Below are positions 1-5,405 of a stretch of 7,914 nt of DNA, piece after piece. A program made the position numbers and the translations under genes. The notes below the pieces were generated by a model. The model ran no database searches. It was given only the letters and a program-made list of their open reading frames with translations, and was not told the DNA's origin. Position 1 is the stretch's first letter; every line of letters starts with the position of its first letter. The DNA is from Candidatus Zixiibacteriota bacterium (lineage in GTDB: Bacteria > Zixibacteria > MSB-5A5 > GN15 > JAAZOE01): contig JAQVRW010000136.1 of the NCBI GenBank assembly GCA_028700875.1, positions 1-7,914 on the forward strand, in the 5' to 3' direction.

Positions 1-39
1 GTCGATGGAGAAACTTCAAACTCACCCACTACCCAATTC

Positions 40-54
40 CCCCCGATCAGGGGG
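40..54. repeat. Short hairpin ccccc-gatca-ggggg
   Basis: A 5-bp C/G stem around a 5-nt loop. It could be the 3' end of a transcript entering from the left edge, but no T-tract follows on either strand, so a terminator role is not supported. Nothing else recognisable lies in 1-120. Confidence 0.3.
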
Positions 55-120
55 CGTGTTGAAAGGGCCTGATATTCGTAGCGCGGGGTGGGTGTCCACG
101 TCTGTCCCACGGGAAACCGC

Positions 121-146
121 CCCGGCAGATGTGGACATCTGCCGGG
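121..146. repeat. Perfect 12-bp inverted repeat (cccggcagatgt / acatctgccggg)
   Basis: Two perfect 12-nt arms around a 2-nt centre (gg), followed by cacagaa. A related element with the same left arm start and the same right flank (ccgggcacagaa) lies at 2494-2535, so this is a member of a dispersed palindromic family rather than a gene-specific operator. It sits in the leader of the CpcT-like gene, about 125 nt before the start codon, and would form a very stable hairpin if transcribed. Confidence 0.75.
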
Positions 147-211
147 CACAGAAGAGAGGCCTATGACGGTTCGAACATATCATCCGGAAATCCTCTTTTC
201 CCGCTTGCCTG

Positions 212-238
212 TTGCCGCGGTCTGGTTTACACTATACG
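212..238 (+). promoter_or_regulatory. Weak candidate promoter for the CpcT-like gene
   Basis: TTGCCG at 212-217 and TATACG at 233-238, separated by 15 nt, lie 35 nt upstream of the start codon at 274. The boxes are partial matches to sigma70 consensus and the spacing is short, so this is only a candidate. It would leave the palindrome at 121-146 outside the transcript. Confidence 0.25.
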
Positions 239-273
239 GCAGTACGATAGGGCAAGTTCCAGGGAGTTACAGT

Positions 274-912
274 ATGAAACAGACCGTTCTGTGCATCCTC
301 CTGACGATTGGCATCATGGTTATGTTTACCGCGACCGGCGTGACCAAAGACAAGCCGGGCGAAGTCGGCGATTTCCAACGGTTGTTGACCTGGATGACCG
401 GGTCGTTCAGCAGCGAGGAGCAAGCCAAAGCCGACACGAACATCAACGATATCCGGATAGAGATGGTTCCGATATGGAAACATCGGTCGGACGGATACTG
501 GTTGTATGTCGAGCAGGCGCCGGCCGGGTCGCTGGAGAAACCATACGGTCAGCTGGTATATTGTCTGACGCAGGTGAACGACAGCATACTCAAGATCGCG
601 TTGTATACACTCGATGCGCCGTTGCGTTTTGCCGGCGACTGGAAGAAGCCGATGCCGTTGGAGAAACTCACGGCCGATTCGCTGACCGCGCGGGAAGGGT
701 GCGCCATATATATGAAGGAATCCGGCGACACGGCTTTCGTGGGCAACACGCTCGGCAAAGGGTGCCCCAGCAGTTTGGGTGGCGCGACCTATGTAACCAG
801 CGAGATGGAGATCACGGCCGGAGGGATGACCATTTGGGATCGCGGGTTCGACGCCAAGGACAAACAGGTTTGGGGTGCGACGACTATCGGGTATGTCTTC
901 AAGAAGCAATGA
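274..912 (+). CDS. CpcT/CpeT-family protein with N-terminal export signal
   Basis: A protein of 212 residues. Residues about 34-210 follow the CpcT/CpeT chromophore-lyase family (DUF1001) from end to end: LLTWMTGSFSSEEQA (37-51), VPIW (65-68), DGYWLYVEQA (73-82), KPYGQLVY (89-96), REGCAIY (140-146), GKGCPSSLGGATYVTSE (161-177) and WDRGFDA.....VWGA (188-202). Characterised cyanobacterial members attach phycocyanobilin or phycoerythrobilin to a phycobiliprotein cysteine using an all-beta calyx. Relatives in bacteria without phycobilisomes have no established role, so only the fold is assigned. Residues 4-22 are strongly hydrophobic after a Lys, which suggests a Sec signal or anchor and a periplasmic location. 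The cyanobacterial PYRQ motif reads PYGQ here. The start at 274 is chosen because agggag lies 7 nt upstream and the signal peptide begins there; the open frame runs back to 88, but that stretch crosses a palindrome and looks non-coding. The gene appears monocistronic. Confidence 0.85.
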   Translation: MKQTVLCILLTIGIMVMFTATGVTKDKPGEVGDFQRLLTWMTGSFSSEEQAKADTNINDIRIEMVPIWKHRSDGYWLYVEQAPAGSLEKPYGQLVYCLTQVNDSILKIALYTLDAPLRFAGDWKKPMPLEKLTADSLTAREGCAIYMKESGDTAFVGNTLGKGCPSSLGGATYVTSEMEITAGGMTIWDRGFDAKDKQVWGATTIGYVFKKQ

Positions 913-914
913 TG

Positions 915-1108
915 TCCGAATCGCTAGCATTCTTCTACTGATTTGCAGCCGAAAAGCGGCAATTTTTCGCTGGATTGGCATGACTCCCTTGCGGTTGCGG
1001 GGAAATGGTTTCGGTTTGTTGTTTTTGGTGTTTTTGGTCATTTTGTCATACCGACGTAGCACCGTTGTTGCGCGCGCTTTCCCACCATGAATGGTGGGCG
1101 ACCCGACG
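915..1108. repeat. 194-nt direct repeat, copy 1
   Basis: Aligns without gaps to 1170-1363, exactly 255 nt further on. By eye about 25 of 194 positions differ (about 87% identity). The best conserved part is the last 108 nt, which includes a T/G-rich tract (tttttggtgtttttggtcat) and ends in the hairpin at 1081-1098. The copy begins 3 nt after the stop of the CpcT-like gene, so it occupies that gene's 3' flank. Confidence 0.85.
1081..1098. repeat. GA-centred hairpin, perfect 8-bp stem
   Basis: cccaccat-GA-atggtggg, followed by cgacccgacg. It forms the right end of direct-repeat copy 1. The same architecture (stem, GA centre, stem, c/g-c/g-acccg flank) recurs at 1336-1353 and 1513-1532. Confidence 0.7.
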
Positions 1109-1161
1109 TTCCCGACGCCATTTGTTTTGCGTGCGGTCAGGAAGGGATTCCTGACCGCGCA
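1109..1161. repeat. Dispersed palindromic repeat, copy A
   Basis: The core at 1133-1158 has perfect 11-nt arms (gcggtcaggaa / ttcctgaccgc) around ggga. The 53-nt unit starting ttcccgacg matches the copy at 2420-2472 without gaps, at about 45 of 53 positions by eye. It lies downstream of the CpcT-like gene, between the two 194-nt repeats. No T-tract follows the stem, so it resembles a REP-like element more than an intrinsic terminator. Confidence 0.85.
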
Positions 1162-1169
1162 GAGTGAAA

Positions 1170-1363
1170 TCTGAATCGATGGCATTCTTCTACTGTTTTG
1201 CGAGTGAAAATCCATAATTTTTCGTTGGACTAGTATGATTGCCTTGCGGTTGCGGGGAAATGGTTTCGATTTGTTATTTTTGGTGTTTTTGGTCATTTTG
1301 TCATACCAACATAACACCGTTGTTGCGCGCGCTTTCCCACGATGAATGGTGGGCCACCCGACG
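1170..1363. repeat. 194-nt direct repeat, copy 2
   Basis: Second copy of the unit at 915-1108. Most differences in its well-conserved right half are G in copy 1 against A in copy 2. The terminal hairpin (1336-1353) has one stem mismatch relative to copy 1 and keeps the GA centre and the acccgacg flank. Confidence 0.85.
1336..1353. repeat. GA-centred hairpin, one stem mismatch
   Basis: cccacgat-GA-atggtggg, followed by ccacccgacg. It is the right end of direct-repeat copy 2 and corresponds to 1081-1098. Confidence 0.6.
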
Positions 1364-1512
1364 CATGGGCGGGATTTTGACCCTGCCTTTTGCCCAGACG
1401 TATAGAACCTGACTGTTTCATCTAATAAGGCGTGCGGTTTCGTTTTTACCATCAAAGTGGTGTTGATTTTGTTCGTGGGTGATAGGATTGTCGAAATGCC
1501 AAGCACCGAACC

Positions 1513-1532
1513 CCCGCGGCTGAAGCCGCGGG
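1513..1532. repeat. GA-centred hairpin, perfect 9-bp stem of different sequence
   Basis: cccgcggct-GA-agccgcggg, followed by ccacccggcc. The stem sequence is unrelated to those at 1081 and 1336, yet the pairing, the GA centre and the acccg flank are kept. That pattern is expected of an element maintained for its structure. Confidence 0.7.
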
Positions 1533-1585
1533 CCACCCGGCCAATTAGAATATTGTCGGGTTTCTCGTCCCGGCCCGCGGGACAC

Positions 1586-1646
1586 GGGACTCGGAACGCC
1601 GACCTACGAAAGGGCGGTCAGGAAAGGATTCCTGACCGCGCATCAA
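1586..1646. repeat. Dispersed palindromic repeat, copy B, overlapping a stop codon
   Basis: A 61-nt unit starting gggactcggaac and ending catcaa. It matches 6533-6593 at 58 of 61 positions without gaps, and all three differences are G here against A there. The core palindrome is at 1614-1639 with perfect 11-nt arms. The tca at 1643-1645 inside the repeat is the TGA stop of the minus-strand outer-membrane gene, so the repeat supplies that gene's stop codon and its immediate 3' flank. Confidence 0.88.
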
Positions 1647-2269
1647 AACGTATATCCTAATATCAGCGAAACGGCTCGATTATTGACTTTCAATCCTTGG
1701 GTTGCCCCTCGGGTATCATTAAGATTGACAAAACCGTGGGCGTATCGAACATTCAAACCGATCTCGTGTTTGCCGACCGGGAAATCGACCCCGCCACCGA
1801 TGATCAGAGAGGCATCCATTTTGTTGGTGAAGTCCATTATATCGGTGTCTTCCGTGCCATAAACGTATTTGGCCCCAAGCAGCAAGTCCGCGGCCGGGCC
1901 GATGAATATACTCGGACGAACCGGGCCTTGTGGAATCACCACGAAGCGAAGTAAAACCGGGATTTCCAAGTATGATAAGGATAGCTTCTCTTTGGCATCC
2001 GTATCGTTTTTGGTTCCCTTGATTACGTAATATACCTCCGGCTGGATGAAGAAACGATCTCCCTGCGGTATCGCCGCGGAAATTCCGAACATCACTCCTT
2101 CCTTAATAGCGGTCTTGGCGTAATAGGCATCGATATCACCCGAAATGTCGGCTAACGACAGGCCCAACCGAATTCCATACCTGGCATTTTCCTGCGCGTT
2201 GGCCGTGCCGGTGATCCCCATATAAGCCATGACAAGGACAATAACCAAACGACAAAATAGCTTGCCCAC
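1643..2269 (-). CDS. PorT-like outer-membrane beta-barrel protein
   Basis: A protein of 208 residues from a GTG start at 2269. That start is chosen over the ATG at 2326 because an AGGAGG site lies just upstream and because it places a clean Sec signal peptide at the N-terminus: basic start, hydrophobic residues about 8-22, and a TANA|Q cleavage site near residue 25. The mature protein alternates hydrophobic and polar residues as in a small barrel of the OMP_b-brl_2/PorT type. YGIRLGLSLADISG opens it, FIQPEVYYVIKG (74-85) and YLEIPVLLRF (100-109) are typical of the family, and it ends YTF with the C-terminal Phe recognised by the BAM machinery. Members are outer-membrane proteins of mostly unknown role, so transport, adhesion or structural function cannot be chosen. 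It is monocistronic, with its own promoter at 2384-2411 and a leader of about 108 nt; its stop lies inside a dispersed repeat. Confidence 0.88.
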   Translation of the reverse strand: MGKLFCRLVIVLVMAYMGITGTANAQENARYGIRLGLSLADISGDIDAYYAKTAIKEGVMFGISAAIPQGDRFFIQPEVYYVIKGTKNDTDAKEKLSLSYLEIPVLLRFVVIPQGPVRPSIFIGPAADLLLGAKYVYGTEDTDIMDFTNKMDASLIIGGGVDFPVGKHEIGLNVRYAHGFVNLNDTRGATQGLKVNNRAVSLILGYTF

Positions 2270-2383
2270 GATTAACCTCCTCTTTCCTATTGCCGCCGAA
2301 ATCCCTCTTCCGGTGCCCATCGGCAATTACGATTCCCGCCCTTGATTATGATCGATGTCAGTACCTGGTGCACGTCTGTGTGT

Positions 2384-2411
2384 ATTATAGGACAATTATA
2401 ACGAGAGTCAA
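2384..2411 (-). promoter_or_regulatory. Strong sigma70-type promoter of the outer-membrane gene
   Basis: On the minus strand, TTGACT (2411-2406) and a perfect TATAAT (2389-2384) are separated by 16 nt. Transcription would start near 2377 and give a leader of about 108 nt before the GTG at 2269. This is the clearest promoter in the window. A second TATAAT-like string lies within the spacer. Dispersed repeat copy C ends only 8 nt upstream of the -35 box. Confidence 0.75.
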
Positions 2412-2419
2412 GAGGTTTA

Positions 2420-2472
2420 TTCCCGACGCTATTTATTTGGTTTGCGGGTAGGAAGGGGTTCCTGACCGCGCA
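2420..2472. repeat. Dispersed palindromic repeat, copy C
   Basis: A 53-nt unit matching 1109-1161 without gaps. The core is at 2444-2469. The left arm has drifted (gcgggtaggaa against ttcctgaccgc), so two stem positions no longer pair, and the right arm is intact. It lies between the 3' end of the cassette (stop at 2586) and the promoter of the outer-membrane gene. Confidence 0.8.
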
Positions 2473-2493
2473 TCAAATGGAATTGCGGGTTAC

Positions 2494-2535
2494 CCCGGCA
2501 GATGTGGATCCGCCGCAGGCGGACCGGGCACAGAA
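2494..2535. repeat. Second copy of the cccggcagatgtgga palindrome family
   Basis: Begins cccggcagatgtgga and ends ccgggcacagaa, as at 121-151, but carries an inner stem tccgcc-gca-ggcgga where the other copy is a simple palindrome. It sits about 50 nt downstream of the last cassette gene. No T-tract follows in either direction. Confidence 0.6.
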
Positions 2536-2585
2536 AAGACCACAGGGATTGGGGGTTGCCTCCCATCTCCACCATGGGTCGGTAA

Positions 2586-3545
2586 TCAGACATTGGCAAT
2601 CGTGAGCGCCTCCGATAAAGAGGCGACCACGGTCGCCGTGGTAAAGAGGCGATCGTCGTCGGCGAACAGGCGTCCGCCGTCCTCTACGAGCCATGGTTCG
2701 GCCATATTCGAATACGTCAATCTGAGCATCGGTACGGACATCCAGGACCCGTCGTCTTCCTGCATCCCGACCAGTTCCGCGGCCAACCGGTCGGGCGGCA
2801 TCGAGACCATTCTCCGGCAACGGATATCGAGGGCCTTATGAAAGGCGTGTTTCGGACGACCGGCGGACAGCGTGTCGCGGAGCGCGGCCGCATCGACGGC
2901 GGCATTGGTCATCTTCATGAAATCAAGAGTCAGCGCCGTGGCGTACAAAGGGGTATTCCACCAATAGCTGTTCCACAGACCGTCCTCGCCTCGGTTGTCC
3001 CGCAGGTACGTTACTATGCGCGAAAGCGCATCATCGCGGTCGGGGAAAAGCTCGCGGAGAACGATACCCACCATGGCGGTGACATCGGGATGGGAAACAC
3101 CCCAGGCGTCTTTCTCGCACGACGGACGATATGTCGACACGCCGCCGTCCGGACGAAGGAAGCCCGTCAGCACGGTCCGATATTCGGGCGAGACGGCGTA
3201 TGACATCCGGTGAAGGAACAGGAGGGCATGGGCCGTCGAATCGGCATCCGTGGGGCACGATCGGTTGTATCCCCATCCCCCGTCGGCGGTCTTCGTGCGG
3301 TCGATCCAGGCGGCAGCCTTCACGAGAGCGCCGCGGAAATCCGGCACGTCGAATCTATCGAGAATCGATTTGAGTTTCAACCCGACATACGCGGTCACCC
3401 ACATATCCGCCCGGCCCGGCGGGAGGTTGAAATCTTCCCAATATCCATCGTGGTGTTGCCGGGACAAAATATATTCTGCGCCTGCGCGGATCGTTTCCCG
3501 CAGACGCGTTTCATTCATAGGCGGCGACGCCGTCTTCTCGATCAT
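2586..3545 (-). CDS. Squalene/hopene-cyclase-like (prenyltransferase/squalene-oxidase repeat) protein
   Basis: A protein of 319 residues from the ATG at 3545, which overlaps the upstream stop as ATGA and so looks translationally coupled; a GTG nine bases earlier is the alternative. The sequence is an alpha/alpha-toroid of the prenyltransferase/squalene-oxidase repeat type. Turn motifs recur at RQHHDGYWED (29-38), TADGGWGYNR (86-95), RPDGGVSTY (131-139), RGEDGLWNSYWW (185-196) and QEDDGSW (262-268), each followed by a helix of the TA.. ..L kind. It is about half the length of hopene cyclases, so it would be a single toroid. PTDADSTAHALLFL (98-111) lies where class II cyclases carry DxDD; here the fourth position is Ser (D100-A-D102-S103). 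The Asp/Cys/His zinc set of protein prenyltransferase beta subunits was not found. No signal peptide is seen, so it is likely cytosolic. Fold assignment is confident; enzymatic activity and substrate are not known. Confidence 0.82.
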   Translation of the reverse strand: MIEKTASPPMNETRLRETIRAGAEYILSRQHHDGYWEDFNLPPGRADMWVTAYVGLKLKSILDRFDVPDFRGALVKAAAWIDRTKTADGGWGYNRSCPTDADSTAHALLFLHRMSYAVSPEYRTVLTGFLRPDGGVSTYRPSCEKDAWGVSHPDVTAMVGIVLRELFPDRDDALSRIVTYLRDNRGEDGLWNSYWWNTPLYATALTLDFMKMTNAAVDAAALRDTLSAGRPKHAFHKALDIRCRRMVSMPPDRLAAELVGMQEDDGSWMSVPMLRLTYSNMAEPWLVEDGGRLFADDDRLFTTATVVASLSEALTIANV

Positions 3546-4621
3546 TTTCCGCACCCCGTCGGTTTAAGATACGCATTCAGTCGTCTGCCGCCATCGAGGT
3601 CATGCCCGACGCCCATGAAGGCGTGACACAGAGCATCGGACGTGATATCGCCCTTCGCCACTATACGAATCGCCCTATGGTAATCTTCGGTATCAAAGCC
3701 AAAGCGCCGCATGAGGGCCGTCCATCGAGTCACGTAGGAGTCATCACCATGGGGAAGACAGTGCGCGCAAGCGTCGACCTTGAGACCGTGCAGACGGTCG
3801 GCATCCAAGTCGAATTCCAGTGAAAACACGATCGCCGGATCGGGATAGGCCGGGAACGGCGGAAGGATCGCCTCGGTAAACGCCTCGAAGTCGGCATAAC
3901 CGGACTTCATCCCGACGCCGGCATACAACTCGGCGATATTGCGGAGTGACGGATCGAAGGTCCGGAAATAGAATTTTGCGATACCGTTTCTTGTTCCCCC
4001 GATGCTGACGGCCTGGCCGAGGGGTTTCGAAAAGGAGGCCAGGAAGGACTGCAAAGAAACGAGTCGACGGCGAGCGCGCGGACAGGAGAAATCGGAAAGG
4101 AGCCGGAGTTGTCGTTCCGCCTTGTGCGTATCATCTCCCCACGCACCGTTGAAGTAGGCGGATACATATGTTCCGCCCGCGGGCATCAATCTGACGGCCA
4201 CCCACACCCCGCCGCCGTCGAGCCCATCCAGTTCGGATACCTCCTGCGGCAGCAGAACCGACGATACCCGTCGATAGTGCTCCAGTATGACTGTCGCTTC
4301 GGCCGTGTCGGCGGCACAGATTCGGGCCAGTACCCTACCGGTTTCGAACACCCGTGTCGATACCGTCGCCCCCGCCTCGACGGGATCGACGATAAACCCC
4401 AGGCCGCATCCCGCCGATCCGGCGGAAACCACCACCTGCAAGGGGGTTCCGTCTCCATTGAGGCGGGATACGCAGTGAGTGGCCGGTTCCTCTGTCGGAG
4501 CGACCGGCTTCGGCGAACGGGTCAAGTCGAATAATTCCGTGCTCACGGACGCGCCGTTTGACACGCCGAGCTTTTCCGCCAGCCGAATCAATTCATCAAG
4601 GATCGTTGTATCCATCGACAT
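3542..4621 (-). CDS. Unrecognised 359-residue protein, possibly ABBA-fold prenyltransferase-like
   Basis: I do not recognise this protein with confidence. It has a helical N-terminus (residues 5-20), a linker about 32-48, then alternating helices and predicted beta strands: LQVVVSAGSAGCGLGFIVDP (61-80), VWVAVRLMPAGGTYVSAYFNG (139-159), GIAKFYFRT (213-221), AIVFSLEFDLDADRL (263-277) continuing HGLKVDACAHCLP, and a C-terminal RRLNAYLKP (346-354). Paired strands ending in short K/R-x-Y/D-x-motifs, with a final YLKP, are reminiscent of the alpha-beta-beta-alpha barrels of DMATS or CloQ/NphB aromatic prenyltransferases, and the size (about 310-450 in those families) fits. This rests on visual resemblance only. 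The gene next to it encodes a terpene-cyclase-like toroid and overlaps it by ATGA, which makes isoprenoid chemistry plausible. No signal peptide or membrane segment is seen. The start at 4621 has no clear Shine-Dalgarno; ATG at 4615 is an alternative. Confidence 0.8.
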   Translation of the reverse strand: MSMDTTILDELIRLAEKLGVSNGASVSTELFDLTRSPKPVAPTEEPATHCVSRLNGDGTPLQVVVSAGSAGCGLGFIVDPVEAGATVSTRVFETGRVLARICAADTAEATVILEHYRRVSSVLLPQEVSELDGLDGGGVWVAVRLMPAGGTYVSAYFNGAWGDDTHKAERQLRLLSDFSCPRARRRLVSLQSFLASFSKPLGQAVSIGGTRNGIAKFYFRTFDPSLRNIAELYAGVGMKSGYADFEAFTEAILPPFPAYPDPAIVFSLEFDLDADRLHGLKVDACAHCLPHGDDSYVTRWTALMRRFGFDTEDYHRAIRIVAKGDITSDALCHAFMGVGHDLDGGRRLNAYLKPTGCGK

Positions 4622-4711
4622 ACTCGACGAGCAAGACCGTAATCAATACCGGTCGGAAAGATCGGCCGATAAAGGCCGTCTCTTCCCGACCTGTTCCATC
4701 GCCCAGCGGGA

Positions 4712-5374
4712 TCAGGTGATTCTGATGAAGATCACGTCGCCCGCGTCCGTACCGGCGGCGCCCGTCTGCCCGGCACTTCCCGGCTGGCCCGAATGGCCGG
4801 AAGCGGCCCTGGTGCCCGTTCCGCCTTTCTTGCCGCCGAGGCCGGGATTGCCACCCTGCCCGGGGGCGCCGCCCTCACCGCCCGCGCCGGCGTTGCAGTG
4901 GCCGGTCAGGCTAGGATAGGTGACGCTATAATACTTGACGGTCAGGTCCGGGGCATCGGCCCCGCCTCCGCCATCGCCGCCGTTTCCTCCCTTTCCGCCG
5001 TCCCCGCCTTTTCCGCCGGACTTGTCGCCCTCACACCCTTTTCCGTTTCCGCCGTTCTGGCCGTTTTGGCCGTTTTGGCCGTTTCCGCCCTTGCCGCCTT
5101 TCCCTCCTTTCCCGCCGGCGCAAGTGACTTCGATGTCTCCAATGATTTCTCCGACCTCGAAGACGATGTCTCCGCAAAAGGGAGCGTCGCCGCCTTTGAT
5201 TCCCGGATATCCGGTCGCGCCGTCGGTACCGTCGGTACCGGATTTGGCGGCATCATCCCCATACCAGTTGCATACGGCGTCCTTGGCCCCCGGCATATCC
5301 GAATAGTCGTCGAGTGCCGGCTGATCGGGCGCGTCCGTCCCCGGGTTACCGGTAATCTCGATATCGTACGCCAT
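4712..5374 (-). CDS. Glycine-rich GGX-repeat (polyglycine II or collagen-like) protein
   Basis: A protein of 220 residues, with GGGAGG 6 nt upstream of the ATG. After an acidic N-terminus (MAYDIEITGN..., 1-45) it has a GTDGTDGATGYPG segment (46-58), a non-glycine strand-like block DIVFEVGEIIGDIEV (69-83), a long period-three tract GGKGGKGGKGGNGQNGQNGQ (87-106) extending with breaks to about 138, a second strand-like block DLTVKYYSVTY (143-153), a further GGX/GXP tract (163-212) and a final strand GDVIFIRIT. Glycine at every third residue with few prolines fits polyglycine II helix bundles better than a collagen triple helix; both are possible. Five cysteines (35, 67, 85, 114, 160) flank the tracts. 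No signal peptide or membrane segment is seen, which is odd for a structural surface protein. It lies second in the cassette, 31 nt after the beta-repeat gene. Function unknown. Confidence 0.78.
   Translation of the reverse strand: MAYDIEITGNPGTDAPDQPALDDYSDMPGAKDAVCNWYGDDAAKSGTDGTDGATGYPGIKGGDAPFCGDIVFEVGEIIGDIEVTCAGGKGGKGGKGGNGQNGQNGQNGGNGKGCEGDKSGGKGGDGGKGGNGGDGGGGADAPDLTVKYYSVTYPSLTGHCNAGAGGEGGAPGQGGNPGLGGKKGGTGTRAASGHSGQPGSAGQTGAAGTDAGDVIFIRIT
5052..5087. repeat. 9-bp tandem repeat (ccgttttgg) inside the glycine-rich gene
   Basis: Four units of 9 bp: ccgttctgg, ccgttttgg, ccgttttgg, ccgtttccg. On the minus strand they encode the NGQ triplet run. Because the unit is three codons, gain or loss of units would lengthen or shorten the tract without a frameshift. 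Confidence 0.75.
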
Positions 5375-5405
5375 GTCAAACCTCCCGTGAATTCATTGTC
5401 CTTGT

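Larger units (their letters stand above)
913..1642. other. 730-nt repeat-rich non-coding region
   Basis: Between two convergent genes (274-912 on + and 1643-2269 on -) I see no convincing gene. The space is built from repeats: a 194-nt unit present twice, three GA-centred hairpins and two copies of a 26-nt palindrome. An open minus-strand frame crosses 232-1536, but it antisenses the CpcT-like gene and consists largely of the two repeat copies, which stay in frame only because the period (255) is a multiple of three. Residual unique DNA (about 1364-1512 and 1543-1585) shows nothing recognisable. Confidence 0.7.

Noticed and set aside
88..273. Upstream extension of the CpcT-like gene
   Set aside because: In frame, but it crosses the perfect palindrome at 121-146, shows no family similarity, and the start at 274 has both a ribosome site and a signal peptide.
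1133..1158. Intrinsic terminator
   Set aside because: The stem is strong, but no run of T follows it on either strand here or at the other three copies.
915..1363. CRISPR-like array
   Set aside because: There are only two long repeat copies (194 nt) with one spacer; no short regular repeats and no cas genes.
232..1536. Long minus-strand open frame of 434 codons
   Set aside because: It runs antisense through most of the CpcT-like gene and then through the two 194-nt repeat copies. It has no recognisable domain and no ribosome site. The internal repetition comes from the 255-nt DNA period.
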